A DNA stretch of 64,000 nucleotides from Chlorocebus sabaeus (lineage: Eukaryota > Chordata > Mammalia > Primates > Cercopithecidae), in the NCBI RefSeq assembly GCF_047675955.1, contig NC_132911.1:78199208-78263207 (forward strand), given 5' to 3'. A model generated the notes under the pieces. It ran no database searches and had not been told where the DNA came from. It saw only the letters and a program-made list of their open reading frames with translations. This document shows, piece by piece, positions 43,831-56,772 of this stretch (within the stretch, counting starts at the first letter, position 1; each line of letters starts with the position of its first letter). The position numbers and the translations under genes are program-made.

Positions 43831-44125
43831 GTGAATTTTAAAATTATTTATGAATGTCTAATTTACACCACGTCTTTCTCTCAAAACTATGTAGCACTCC
43901 ATTGTCTTAAAGGTCATCTGCTGACAACATTTATGATGACTCTGTGACTGTGTCACATCCTGACTCTCAGGAGTGGGGAAGGCAGCTTTCTGTTACTATT
44001 AGGAAGACAATGTACATTCTTAGAATCTTCGCATGAAGGTGCCAAGTCAATCTTGAATTTTGCAGAGGCAGTCTAAAGCTCAGGGTGGTTGCAGAGCTGC
44101 TGGGGCCTCTTTTCCCCCTTGGGGT

Positions 44126-44182
44126 GTAGAGGGGAACCCTCTACAGGGTTCAACTACTGTCCTCTACAAGGACCAACTACTG
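44126..44182. repeat. Hairpin plus 23-bp-period tandem repeat in intron 4
   Basis: GTAGAGGG (44126-44133), loop GAA, CCCTCTAC (44137-44144) form a perfect 8-bp stem. Overlapping this, CTCTACAGGGTTCAACTACTG (44139-44159) is repeated as CTCTACAAGGACCAACTACTG (44162-44182) with three differences. Confidence 0.9.
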
Positions 44183-45884
44183 AGATGGAGGATGCTTGGC
44201 TAACTCCAAGAATCTGAGAATTCCACAAATAAATAAAACAAATAATTTTTCTAAATGAGGAGGCTGTGAATTTACCAAACATATGTATACTACTATTTTA
44301 CAGAGAGACTCTTTCAGCTAAGAGCTGGGTAATTCAACTTCTTTTCCCCCTACCACAGCCTAATGTACAGGACACTGGGGCATACGCTTCTCCTTGTAGA
44401 GGTCTAGAAGTCAACTAAAGCCCACAAATGGGTACCCAAAAGTATAAAAGATATGGCCTTGGATTGTTTGAATTTTTCTCCTTGTAAATCAGGCAAACTA
44501 ATACTGATATATGTGAGGCCTTATTAACTTGGGGATAAAAATGCTGAAAGTCAAATGAGAAGTAAACTATTAAATTTAACAAATTCAATAGTGATTATTA
44601 CAGTTGTAATGTCAGGATACTGACATATTAAGGTTTCAAATCTTTAAAATGAATGCCTACCGAAGAGTCAGAATCTTAGTCTGTTTTGAAAACAATTTTT
44701 CTCCATGCAGGTCGACTCTTAGGAAGTTGGTCCAGTTAATCTGAATAATTTATGTTCAGCTAATTAAAAAGTTGAAAATTTGAAAAAAGATGACAGTGTT
44801 TTATAGATACTAGCAAAACAAACACACTTAAGAAATTTTAAGCATAAGTTAACAGAGGAATTTTAATTGTTTAATCCTGTGAGTAAATTAAACAGACAAA
44901 AATAAGAAACTGATGACTGTACTATATTCTTGTTGGTCAAGGTATTAATCCGTACCATTATGCAAATATGTCTCTATAATCACTAGTGAATACTAGATGT
45001 GTAACATTCAACACCTCTGTTCTAAAGGGATGTGACCAGGTCAAGAGGTCATTTTTTAATCAATAATTAGCTTCAGATTTTACAAATTCTATAGCATTTG
45101 ATAAAATACTAATTCCATACATTATTCAAAAAATTTCCTTTGAAAGAGGGTATAAAGATTTTTCAATAATACAGAGCTTTTCTGGCTGAATAATAAATAT
45201 CTTAAATGCTTAAGACTAATTGATACTAATAACCTGCATCTACCAGAAAACTGAAATTGTAAGAGTTCTCACACTTTGAAAAGACAGAAGACCAAAGAAA
45301 TTCTCTTGAACTACTGGAAACTTTCAGTTCTCTTTTGGGGAAGAAAAATGTTCTAGCTGCAAAGCCTGACTATTTAAAATCCAAACTAGGTGTGTATGAG
45401 AAGAATTCACAACGGCTAGAGGAGAGGTTCTTTTGTGTAAAGATGCTGACCGCAGTGGTGAAAACAGGAGGGCTAAGAACTTGGTGGTGTCCTTTTCCTA
45501 GAGCTCTGAGAGCGGCTGGCCCTTGGCAGGGGTCATGATTCCTTTCCAGCAATCAGAGAGCAAGCTACCAGGAAGCTCACCAAGACACGCTGTTAAAGCC
45601 TTGCTAAAATGTGCTAAGATGCTGTGCTAAGCTGGTCAGATCTTACCTACCTGAATTACATCTAAAGTGGGGCTGGGTGAACACAGGGGTAGTGGACGGA
45701 ATTTCTGTCTGGAGAGCTTTTCGCTGTGTCAAACTACAAATGTGTTATGTGCTGCTTTAAACAACCCTGTGCTTCTAGAACTTTGGTTAGCCTGGCTGTG
45801 ATCAAGATGCACAGTCACACCATACAGCTCACTGAAAGAACCAAAGGGAAAAAAGAAAGAGAAAACGCTACTTGCAGTACTTAC

Positions 45885-46531
45885 TGAATTGGCTTCTTTT
45901 TCCAAAGCAGGGCATGAATCGTTGCTTGCTGGATTCTTTGGTATAGCAAGTTCAGACTTCTTAGCTTTTGGCTCAGCTTTGCTTTCTTTGGCAACTGGTT
46001 TTGTCACAGATTTGGAGGGACTCCACTTGTTAGCGGATGGCTTGTGCACCAGTGCTGAGGAAGACTGGCTGGATCCATCGCCGTCCTCCACGTCTACTGG
46101 AGGGTGCTGGGGGGCATTCAGCTTCACGTAGTAGCCGTGATACTGAGAATGCAGCTCCCCGTTACTGGGGTTGGGGATGTGGTGGCGGCCAGAGTACTTG
46201 GACTGGGGCACAACCGCTCCTGCCTCCTTCGTGGGAGCCTTTGACATCAAGGGCTTATTGACAATGGCTGTCACCTGCTCATCAGCCACACTCCTTTTGT
46301 CTTGGTTGAGTCTCGCCCCTGAGCTGGGGTTTTGCTTCTTCAGGGGCTTTGGGGAGGAAGTAGGAGAGTGGCTGTGTTTGGGACTTGCCTCAGGAGATCT
46401 TGGGGGTGTCGTGCCTTTGCGATAAAAATGAGGAGATTCCTTTGGTGTAGGTGGCTTTTCTGGTACCTTTTCTTCTGGATTTTCTTTAGCATCTACACCT
46501 TCCTGAAATCTCTGTTTGACGTAATCAGGGC
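45885..46531 (-). CDS. JPH1: JPH1 coding exon 4 (divergent cytosolic region)
   Basis: The 647-nt exon supplies 2 nt of a split glycine codon plus 215 full codons. The acceptor is ...TTGGCCAG|GCCC, preceded by a T-rich tract, and the donor is TCA|GTAAGTAC, a near-consensus site. The product starts PDYVKQRFQEGVDAKENPEE, then has a Pro/Ser/Lys-rich stretch (PPTPKESP, SPEASPKHSHSP), then SKYSGRHHIPNPSNGELHSQ, a Ser/Lys segment (WSPSKSVTKPVAKESKAEPK) and ends ALEKEANS. This is the junctophilin 'divergent region', a disordered cytosolic stretch that differs most between paralogs and has many potential phosphorylation sites (inference from composition). A plain open frame runs past the donor into intron 4, and a GTG at about 46289 can look like a start; neither marks a real gene end. 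The frame is intact. Confidence 0.97.
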
Positions 46532-46555
46532 CTGGCCAAAAAACAAAAAAATAAA

Positions 46556-46618
46556 AAGGTGGTATGTATATGTATGTATGTGTGTGTATATATGTGTATA
46601 CATATATACATATATTTT
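46556..46618. repeat. TATG/TGTA-rich microsatellite near a JPH1 acceptor
   Basis: TATGTATATGTATGTATGTG followed by TGTGTATATATGTGTATACA. It begins about 25 bp upstream, in transcript direction, of the exon 4 acceptor at 46532. Confidence 0.9.
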
Positions 46619-47879
46619 TTGCTAAATCAGATTAACCTTTTCTTTTTTAAAAAATAATATATTCATAAGGTTTTGACTAAGCACACATTCCATTCTCTAG
46701 GGGAAAAGTTTATTTATTATGGAAAGGTTTTAAGATAATACAGAATCTAAACAGTTCTGACTTTCCTGATAATTGCATTCTTTCTGCCTACTAGCAGAAT
46801 ATAGAGGCAAAATTCATGTTGATGGAACATTGGTCACAGTATCATAATCTGCTTATTCAGATTATGTGGTGTAACTAAGACACAGAAAGTATATACTTGT
46901 AGAAGGAAGGAAGCTGATTCCTGTATGTGTCTGAAAATTTAATAAAGTATACTGCAAGAGGAGAACCTGTAGATACTATATTTTTAATGATCTGTCATCA
47001 AACATGCATTAAAACTTCCTAGTTTGAAACAACCTAAGTCTGAGGCTTAGGTTGCATGACACAAAGTCATTTCCATGTAATCCATTCACAGCTATGGAAA
47101 ACATGGATTTGCACAAGCAGTGTTTTGCAGATATCAAAGTCAACACAAGGCAGTTGTCTCTGGTTCTATAGCTTCAAGATTTTTTTTTTCCTTTTTTATA
47201 TACCTCCAGATTGTTTATAAAAATCTCGTTATTTTTTATAAATGGGAACAAATTTTCATCAAAAAAGTGGCTATTCTTCTGAAAGAGGAGGAAAAAAATG
47301 AAAAAAAAAAAGGGGGTCCTGCTGCATTGTCATTTTATGGGGAGTAAGTTGTAAAGAAACAGGGTGTGTGCCACAAGATGTCCTGGCCCTGGGAACTCGA
47401 GGAGGCTGTGGTCTGGAAAGGGGCATCTCTGGGCTGACACAGAGACCTTAGACTTCCAGGGCCTTCAGATCTCAACAAGTCATGTGCATACTTTGGCTAC
47501 CACTCCACCCATCTGCCACTTTTCGCCTCATGAGGTCAAGGTCACATGCAGTGCAGTTGACCCCCTTCCTCACAAATGGGCAGAAGCTGACGTCTCTTGA
47601 GTATACATGGAAGACACTGACCCCACCGACATGCTTATAGAGAGTTGACAGGCTCTTGTCAATTCCACAGCACTGCATCTGTTCATTTTCCTTCCTGCCT
47701 TCCACCCTGCAAACCTTCATCCCAGACAAACACACTAACTCACTAAAAGATTTACAGAGGGGCTGAAAAGCAATTATCCCTAATTGTGAGAATACATATT
47801 GCATACTTATACTTCAATTGCTCTTCTCATGGTGGTCTGAGTAATAAGTTATTGTAATGAGACTGCTATTTAATTATAA

Positions 47880-48000
47880 AAGGAATTATCCAAAATTTAA
47901 AGCCTCACCAAAATCTTAGGGAGTACGTGTTATTATCCCCATTTTACTGAAATGGAAACAGCTATAGCAGCTGAAAAATAAAAAATCACATAGCTCCTAA
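47880..48000 (-). mobile_element. MIR SINE fragment, antisense
   Basis: TTAGGGAGTACGTGTTATTA and CCCCATTTTACTGAAATGGA are reverse MIR core motifs. Confidence 0.65.
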
Positions 48001-51000
48001 GTATCTTTTAAGAAAAAAGCATAATGCAACACATAATATTTTAAAGCCAGAGACAAGAATTCCTGAGCACCCAGCATTGCAAGTTATACTCAGGGCACAA
48101 AACATAATAGTATTATCACAGTTTCTACCTTCTAGAAGATACATCCACTCCTGGGGATTCAAGTTTCCCAAATCTGTCAAGATCGCACATCGACAATTGA
48201 GACCTCCTTTCTAAACTGGGTAAGCTCCCCCTTTATATAACTGATAATTTTCTTTTAATTCCTCCATCAAAAATGGCAGTATGAATTCTTAGGCCAGCGA
48301 AAGGTATCTTGAATGACGAAAAGGGGCAACTGCTAGCATTCAAAAGGTGATGTCCTTCTGTTTCTGAATTCTTTCTTGGTGCTGTGTGTCTGGACATAGC
48401 ATTATGGGGAAACAGGGCAGCATGAGCACAAAAAAGTTATGTCTTCCATCAGCTGAACTGCCTCTGCTCTTTAAAACTCATCAGGTCACTGATACTAGTC
48501 TGTCATGGAGAAGGCCCTCGTGATTCAACTGCAGGCGTATTTTAACAAAACCCCTCTTCTTCTGTGATAAAGTACATTCTCTAATAGATCTTGATGCAGT
48601 ATGATGTTTATATAGTTTCCCCTCACTTCTCTACCCAAAATTTCACTACAGTTGGTTTTATTTGTGCTTTACTGATATTCGACTTCACAGCATTACTAAA
48701 ATACCCATCTACGTATGGTAGTGGATGTACTGTGCAAAGATAATTAAAATAGTCAAGGGCCTTGGAGCCAACGGACTTTTAATTTCAGCCACTTAATGCT
48801 GAAACAATTACACAAAATACAAAGTACTTTTAACATCTTTGATCTAAAGATCAATGCAGGTTATTTTTGCCAAGAAAAATTGGCAATATCTACTAAGAGT
48901 AAGGCACATTAAAAGCTAATGTTTAACTTAAATATACAGAAAAGAGTGAAAAAATAGACTCTGGCAAACATTATTCATTATACATTCTCAAAGTTGGAAG
49001 GAAAAGGTAAAGAGTCACTGCACCCTGAGAAATGCAGCTGTCACAAAGCCCACGCATTTCATTTAGAAGATGTGAGACCGTGAGATCGTAGCTTACAAAT
49101 TTAGGATTTAAATCTTTGTGATGCCCTCATCACAAAAAAAAAATGTCATTTTTTTGAGGTAATAAATAGGTTAACTAGCTTGATTTAATCATTCTGTATT
49201 GTATTAAGAAATTGTAACATCACTTTGTGCTTCAAAAATATATACAACTATAACTTATCAATATATACATTAAAAACATTAGGATGTATCCTAGTGACCT
49301 TCAGTACCACCAGTATAGGTGGAGAGGCCAAGGTGAGACTGATTTGGCCATTGGAAGAATTTGTATTAATGAACTTATGAAGCTACATTTTGGATTCCAC
49401 CAAAAGTATTATGATATTTATCAACTCTCAAATACTGGTCTAATCACTTCTTTAACCTTCAGAAATCTGACGTGTCACCTCTTTAGACAGTTTTCTGGTC
49501 CTAAATGTAGTAAGAAAGGCATGTCTTACATGATTCCTCATGCCCACTCTGCTAAGATGAGTTTAGGTATACTTACTCAAATTGATTTATAGGGCTTCTG
49601 ATGATACTCAAAATCTGTTGAGCTCAAAGAATTTACTAGAATGGTGGAAGTATATTTTAGCATCAACTTTCCCATCTAAAAAATTCCTAGCTTTATTATG
49701 CATTCAAAAAATATCTGGGTAAGAGAAAAAAACGTACTCCCAAGCAGGGGCGCCTATGCTTGCTGCTTATCAGAGCATCTGAGGTGCTATGTCCAGAGAT
49801 TTTAATAAGTATGAATTGAAGCCTAGAAATATTAATGTTTAACAAACTATCCGAGTGATTCTAACACTCTGGGTTATAGGCATTTGACAGCATGCAAGCA
49901 ATACGAGCAGAGGTGGACATAGCACCAGCCTTACATGATTACATCCCGTTGGAAATGGTTCCGATGTGGCACAGTCATACAAGGCCTAGCCAACTAAATG
50001 AGGATATATGGTTAGATTTTCCAGAGGAAGATTAAATGCTTTTAAAACAAGACGTTTAATATAATGCAGAAGACAGAAGTTTTTCCTGGACTATTTTCTC
50101 TTGGAAGGCACATGTTGTGCCTGCTACTTGTTCTGTGTAGTAAATGTGTGTGTCAGTATTGCAGAGCCAGCAACATAAAGTTGATAAGATGCAGCAGTTC
50201 ATTAAAAAGACTAGTCAGAATATTGCCAGGGAGGGAAATTACGACAAATGTTGATAGTCATTGCAGTCAGCATTTTCATCTGTTTATATAGACAGTGTCT
50301 ATGAATCCCAAAGGATTTTCTCCTCCTGGAGACTCATATTGGGAACAAGTCAGATACAGGTCACCCGCTTACGGACATGGCTCCCATACAACGTGAAAAA
50401 ACAAACAACATTCAGCATGCCATCCACCAACACTCAAAGGTTACTCGTTCCAGTTGGCACGAAGGCTCTGAACAGATATGGCAGATGGCGGCAGCAGGGT
50501 ATCCAGCTAGTTCTTCAGAGGTGAGCCTCGGTGGGCTGGCTATGGGCAGAAGCACCATAAAGATTCCCCAAAACAAATGTCTATGAGGACAGTGCCAGTA
50601 TCAAAAGTTTTGTAGCAACAGCAGTAGTCATTAAGTAGAAATTGGACATTATCTGTGGAGACTGACAATCAGTGAAAAGAGGATCAGATTGAAAGAGTCT
50701 AAAAACATTGTGTAACTGATAGCAGGATCACTTTTGTGTTCAATATAGAAAGAACACTCCTTTCCTATAGGACTTCACAGTCCCGTCTATAACAATCCTG
50801 CAATTTCTGTGACCACAGTCATACTGCTCTGGTCTGCAAACTGTGGGACATCCTTTCTAGTACCCTGCACTTGGCTGGCACTCAATACCCATTTGTGAAA
50901 CTGAATGTACCAGAATGAATATGTGGTATGAGTAACCAGCAAACTCATGAATTATTAATTTCATGTCATCTAGTGGATTATTCAGTTTCCCTTTTTAATG

Positions 51001-51470
51001 AAAAAATTTATTCAGAATTTTGGGTTTGGAAGGTGAGCTTAGAAGTCATCTATTCCAGGATGCTTCCCTTTTCTTAACCAAATCTATGACATATTAATGA
51101 TAGGCCTAGACAATTATGTAATGGAGATATGCTTTGATTTCTGAAGTCTTCTAATTCATACCAGAAATGCAAGCTCAGTTAATACTGGTCCATAAAAATC
51201 TGTGCTAAAGACTTCACTCTAAATAGTCAATGCACTGTGTGTATGAGCACATTTATGCTTAAACATGTGAAGACAAAGCTTGTTGGGGATGATACCCAGG
51301 GAAGCAGGCTGGCTCTCTCCCAAGAGGGCTCCAAGTACTAAATTTACCACATTCCAGGGCAGTGTTTTAATTTAACTCATGCTCAGCCCCTGCCCCATCA
51401 ATAAATATAAAAATTTTACATGCTACTTAATATCACTTGAAATTAAAATGAATTATCTCGACTAAAAGGA

Positions 51471-51772
51471 TTTTTTTTTTTTTTTTTTTGAGACAGAGTC
51501 TCGCTCTGTCACCCAGGCTGGAGTACAGTGGCACCATCCTAGCTCACCGCAACCTCCGCCTCCCGGGTTCAAATGATTCTCATGCCTCAGCCTCCCAAGT
51601 AGCTGGGATTACAGGCATGTACTACCAGGCCCGGCTAATTTTTGTATTTTTAGTGGAGATGGGGTTTCGCCATGTTGGTCAGGCTGGTCGGGAACTCCTG
51701 GCCTCACATGATCTGCCCGCGTTGGCCTCCCAGACTGCTAGGATTACAGGTATAAGCCATTGTGTCTGGCCT
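51471..51772 (-). mobile_element. Alu SINE (sense to JPH1)
   Basis: A T19 tail, GAGACAGAGTCTCGCTCTGT, CTCACCGCAACCTCCGCCTC, TTTTTAGTGGAGATGGGG and TAAGCCATTGTGTCTGGCC. Flanks CTAAAAGGA and CTAAAAAGA look like its duplication. Confidence 0.95.
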
Positions 51773-51887
51773 AAAAAGAAACTGAAACAGTGGGAGAAAG
51801 AGCCACAAATCTAGTCTCCCAATCTTCCTTCCCAGGAAGGGTCGCTGCCCCAGTCCCTCCTGCTTCCTTAGTGGTTACCCTCTAACG

Positions 51888-52071
51888 CAAGTTTGTGCAA
51901 CCTGTGGCCCAACACAAATTCATAAACTTTTCTTAGAACATTATCAGATTTTTTTGTGATTTTGTTTTAGCTCCTTAGCTATCATTAGTGTTAGTGCATT
52001 TTATGTGTGGCCCAAGACAATTCTTCTTCTTCCAATGTGGCCCAGGGAAGCCAAAAGATTGGACATCCTTG
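51888..52071 (-). mobile_element. hAT-like nonautonomous DNA transposon, copy 2
   Basis: Shares CCCAACACAAATTCATAAAC, TTAGTGTTAGTGCATTTTAT, GTGGCCCAAGACAATTCTTC and GCCAAAAGATTGGACATCC with 10222-10450. Flanking 8-mers are CTCTAACG (51880-51887) and CTCTAAAG (52072-52079), an 8-bp duplication with one change. It has a shorter 5' segment than copy 1. Confidence 0.8.
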
Positions 52072-55000
52072 CTCTAAAGCCTATGTCAGCCTTGCTGGCA
52101 TAGAAACCTGATTTTCCAGCACTTTGAAGCAGAGCCATCCCTTGGGGCAGACTCACATTACCAAAGCTCACCAGACTGATGTACAATCCTAGAAGGCCAA
52201 TTCACTAGTTTACAATGAGCAATGTAAATGTCACATAGGTCAGGGGACTCATGTTGATACTACCAGTACATGCTCTCCCTGTTGGCAGAACTCCATGGAA
52301 AGCTCAACCAAAATTAGAAAGTTACTGGTGAACATGGAATCAGAACAAGAAGCATGAGCTGAATCAAATATGTAATGGCATCAAGCTGGGCTAGCCTGAT
52401 ACATCCATTTCCTGAGTCAGGGTGATCTTGCCAGTAAAGCTGTACAACAGGGCCACAGTTCCCCGCATCCTTCCCCATAATAGAAATGTCCTTGTCAATG
52501 TGAGAGCAGTCCTCCAAGGTTCTGGGTCAGGCTTCTCCTCCTCTGGACAGTGTTGGGATGAACACTGCCAATTTTTGCCTCTGTGACTCTCTTTTTTCTA
52601 TACTTCCTTGGGTGACCAATTTTTCTTTCGATGTTTTTATAGCCCAATCAGGTTACAAGGAAATCCTGTGGTTCTTAAAGCCATCTTATTACTTATGATC
52701 ACCTGATCTACCTTTGTGTAGTTTCAGGGACTCATTTTCAAGTTGAACTCTCAGAGGGCAATCTTCTAAGTTCTTGGGAGATGACTCACTGTGTCACTCC
52801 CACTAATGGCAATTTAGGTTTCTGTGTATGTACACATTATCTATATATACATTCACAAACATCCATTTGTATGCTTTCTGTTTATTAGAGCTTAACCCTT
52901 TGGGGGAGAAAGTCATCCCACATGGCTGTGTTTTTTTCTTTAATGACAAAAGTTATTATTCTATTTAAAAATTTTTTTGATTAATCTACATATGATCTAC
53001 TAGCAACCTTTTTTTTTTTTTCCATTTCTTGCTTTTATAATCAAGAGGCTATGTTTTTTCCTTAGTTTCTAACTGAATTGTAGAATAATACAGTTTTAAA
53101 CTAAAGATCATAAGATTTAATTATGATGGAAAATAACTGAAAATATTGCCAGCTCCTGAAAATAGGTAATTTGCCATGGAAGCGTTCAACATGTAAGCTA
53201 TGACAGGCATCCTTTATTACAGGGTTAACAACTTCTATGCACGAACACATGCATTCCAAACAATGGAGACTTTTATATCTGAGATATGTAAATTAAATGG
53301 CCAACCTAATTTAGAAGTACTTGAAAGCCCTTTTCGAAAATGTCTATCTGATTCGCTCACCCTGTAAATGCAAAGTGGAGAGCATGAGTTATGCTCCCTT
53401 GAGAAGATCAATACCCGTGACAGAAAAGGCTTTCTATACAGTTGCTGAAGGAAGTGCTGGCTGTGGGTCAAAGGGGACTACAGCCTCCCCCACAAGCTCT
53501 GGTCTCAAATAGACCCGCTGTCATCCATGCTACTGTGATGTATTCATTCCTGATGGACAACTTGCTTATATGAAGCTGTTTAACTAAGAAAGGGTGGAAT
53601 TACATTTTCCCACAATATTTTTTTCCCCTCAAATGCTTTTACACCAGAAAAGACTTTTAAAACCATTGAGACTGGGAAACCGAGATGATCTTTCGTATCA
53701 TTTACCTCTTGTTAACACCTAATAGGAATCTGAAGGGACCCCATTCCCCAACAGAATTAACAGAACCAAGAAATTACCATCTGCAGACAATAGTAAGTTT
53801 GTGTGCTTTCAGAACCGCTCAAGCCCAGTGTCTCCTGATCAGTCAGGTTCTTTCCAGTGGCAACACTGCTGGGGAGGAGAGCACAATTTCTCCTGGGTGG
53901 CTGAAGTCTTTCCCCAGCTCTCACGCCCTGGAACAGCTAATTTGCCAATATACTTAGGTACCAGGGAAGTATGAGTTCATTTCATGCCAGAGGAGAGTTT
54001 ATTCCTACCAGAGGTCACTGCAAAAAAATGGAAAGGTTCCTTTTCCTTAAAAAAAATGCATATATATATAAAAAATGATTTAAATCTCAACCAGAGGTTT
54101 AAAAGAGGTGCATGTGAAAGAAAACACCCTTCTCAGTGGTTGCCTTGGACTTGAACTCTTAGACAAGTCACTCTGTGATGATGGTATCTATCATTCAATA
54201 ACCACCCTGGGTCCCTCCTCAGCCTTTCTCTTATAAAAACCGAATCTTCTTTGCCTGGTCTTTCACTGTCTTCTTTCTTTGCAGGAACCTCATGCTCCCA
54301 TTCTCCAGGTCATTTCTCATTGCTCCATCCTTGATTATCGCCAAGTTTCTAGCTTTTCTACGAATCCTGCTATTTTGTTCACTTTGACTTATGTTGTTCG
54401 TTAGGACTCAGTGATACCCTATGGGTTCCAACAGTGTATACCCCTCACCAGAACCAAACATGTATCGAACACCTATCTCATGCAGGGTGCTGGGCTAGGC
54501 ACAGGATGCTAGTTATACAGCTTGATTTCACAAAAACCAGGGTGGAAAAATTCTTTACCAAGAAATGTAACTTTTAATAGAAATTGAGAACATTTATTTT
54601 GGTTTCTTCACCTAGAAATCTGTTGATGCCTCGAACAATCACTAGACAGATGTTCTTTAGAAAATAATGGAATATATATAAAAAGGTGAATATTGTCTTT
54701 TTGAAATTCAAAACAAAAACACTAGTATATTACAGAGAGCGGTGGAAAGAGTCTACTGGGAAACTACTAGAAAGTGAATTAAGTATTTAAACCTATTGCA
54801 CGTATTTGTTGATTGCTATTTACTAACATCTGGGGGGGGAGGCAGATGACCAAGATCGATTTTTTTGAGGTTGTCACTTTTATTTCTTCCATCATGACAT
54901 GCATTTTCCTCTTAATCTGGGCAGATTAGTCTCTTTAAGTGGTATGCTGCTTTATTTCCTAACCACACTCTTTTGAACTTTAGTTCAGATACGTTGAAAA

Positions 55001-55244
55001 AATAGTCACAGTACCGACGGGCTCTTCTCTTAATGCTAAAAGTGCCTCTGAATTTGGAAGTATTTGTTATAAAATCTATGGCTGTCACTAACACAATTTC
55101 TTAGAATCAGATATTTCTTTTAGATTCTTGTCTGGTTTACTGCTATCAGGTCAAACTTTGTTGGTCACATGTAGAGGGGAGGAAGGATGAGACTCTGGGG
55201 AATAACCCATTTCCAGGGCTAACACTCAGACTTCAGGTGATATT

Positions 55245-55600
55245 TATTACTACAAGTTGAACATTCCTAATCCAAAAATCTGAAATGCTCCAGAATCCAA
55301 AACATTGTGGGCACCAACATGATGCCACAAGTGGAAAATTCCACATGATCGATGGTCACAGTCAAAATGCAGTTAAAACTTTGTTCCATGTGCAAAAATA
55401 TTAAAAATATTATATACAATTACCTCCAGGCAATGTGTATAAGGTATCTATGAAACATAAATGAATTTCGTGTTTCAACTTGGGTCCCCAGCTCAAGAGA
55501 TCTCATTATGTATATGCAAATATAGAAAAATATCAACAAATCTGAAATCTGAAACACTTCTGGTCCCAAGCATTTCAGATGAAAGATCCACATGCGCCCC
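55245..55600 (-). mobile_element. Tigger-like DNA transposon, longer copy
   Basis: TACAAGTTGAACATTCCTAA, TCTGAAATGCTCCAGAATCC at one end and TCTGGTCCCAAGCATTTCAG at the other show inverted similarity, as in Tigger-class elements. It contains a middle segment absent from the fragment at 40994. Confidence 0.75.
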
Positions 55601-55724
55601 TGCTTATTTTGTATAATAGTATTGCTGGGATTCAGGAAGCACAGACCTTTATGTTGAAATGAAAAGGAAATAAAAGCAAACCAAAGCCAGTGCTCCTGCC
55701 TCGCTCATCAAAGCACTGTTTTAC

Positions 55725-55843
55725 CTGGTTGGTAGAAATCAGGTGACAGCTCCCTGGCCACAGCTCTCGCGATGTCGCACTCCTGGCGAGCAGCCAGCGC
55801 AGCCTGGTCGGCAGCATCGGCCTTCGCCCTGGCGTGTGCAGTC
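55725..55843 (-). CDS. JPH1: JPH1 coding exon 3 (end of alpha-helical region)
   Basis: The 119-nt exon is bounded by an acceptor reading ...CCCATGTAG on the minus strand and a donor CAG|GTAAAAC. Its first base completes a codon begun in the previous exon, then come 39 whole codons, and its last G starts the glycine codon finished by the next exon. The peptide begins TAHARAKADAADQAALAARQ and ends SPDFYQP. It is rich in Ala, Arg, Glu and Lys, as expected of the long alpha-helical linker that in junctophilins spans the junctional gap between the MORN domains and the divergent region. The frame is open, with no disruption. Preceding exons, with the MORN motifs, are outside the window. Confidence 0.95.
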
Positions 55844-56747
55844 CTACATGGGGTACAAAAGGACGAGTCAGCATAGGTGGCCCCTTGTTACTTACACAGG
55901 GACAAGCAAATCGTAATCTGGGAAAAGAAATGTTAATTATGATTATGGCCCGACACCCACAAGAGCAAAAATTTTAGAGTTCTATTGCTGTAAAATTTCA
56001 ATGAAGATGCCATAGATGAAACTAAACTTCCTATGAATTGCCTCAGCCCTTCTCTCAAGGGAAATGAAAAGCAAGCAGAAGGTCTGTGTAGCTTGATGCT
56101 AAGTGTGGTTTTCAAAACTTACTGGATCAAACCTCCTGTTGACTTTGGTTGGCATTTCTCCCCACCCCTAAAATTATGGAAAGTAGAATTAGAACATATA
56201 AATTAATACAGTGTTTATCGAATTAATTTCTATGGTACAATCAGTGTAAGAATTTGACTAAGAAAAGTCTGCCCACTGGCATGTTGGTGAAGTAGCTCTT
56301 TGAAGAAAAAAATTAGCGAAATGGGGATTGGTAGTGTTTACTCATGTCCATGTGTAAATGCTCTCACCGTGGCCAATTTCAGGCTACCAGCATGATGCCG
56401 CTGGATGTGTAGTGGGGAGATGTGCACTACTGGCGCTCGCCAGCCGGAGCAAACCTCAGGGCCCGCTCTAAGAACATGCTCAGAAGGGTTCCTGAGGAGT
56501 CCATTTAGCTGACTTTTAGGCATGTTTCTGGTATGAACCAAAAAGGTGACAGCGAGGCAGAACTGGCAGGGATGAAATGGATCTTTCAGTCTTCTGTCAC
56601 CTCCCTGGCCTGTCCTCACTCATGGAAACCTCTCATCTTTCTGGATGACTAGGGTTATAGGGAAGGTGGCAGGAAAAAGAATAGGGTTTCTTATGGCTGG
56701 ACCAGGGAATGATGTCTACTGGTCCCAGAGAGGGTTGGAGGGAAGAA

Positions 56748-56772
56748 AACAACACAACAACAACAACAACAA
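56748..56772. repeat. (AAC)n microsatellite
   Basis: AACACAACAACAACAACAAC with no interruption after the first units. Confidence 0.92.

Larger units (their letters stand above)
38593..45884 (-). other. JPH1: JPH1 intron 4
   Basis: The intron runs from a GTAAGTAC donor to a CTCTTTCATTTTCAG acceptor on the minus strand. It holds MIR and L2 fragments, an AluJ-like element (39953-40240), a Tigger-like fragment (about 40994-41158), an L1 interrupted by an Alu (about 41190-41960), a CA/TA microsatellite (42421-42483) and short tandem duplications at 38995, 40611 and 44139, all listed separately. The stretches 41961-43590 and 44190-45884 are A+T-rich with nothing else I recognise. Confidence 0.9.
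46532..55724 (-). other. JPH1: JPH1 intron 3
   Basis: The intron has a GTAAAACA donor and a TTTGGCCAG acceptor on the minus strand. Recognised contents are a TA/TG microsatellite close to the acceptor (46556-46618), a MIR fragment (about 47880-48000), an Alu (51471-51772), an hAT-like element (51888-52071) and a Tigger-like element (about 55245-55600). The stretches 46620-47870, 48000-51460 and 52090-55240 are mostly unassigned A+T-rich sequence; I see no exon-like frame with splice sites in them. Confidence 0.9.

Noticed and set aside
45729..46289. A 186-codon minus-strand open frame as a self-contained gene
   Set aside because: It is the interior of JPH1 exon 4. The apparent start is an internal GTG (valine in JPH1), and the last part reads past the splice donor into intron 4.
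46171..46625. Plus-strand open frames over and beside JPH1 exon 4
   Set aside because: They are antisense shadows of a coding exon with low stop density, then run into a microsatellite. No family motif.
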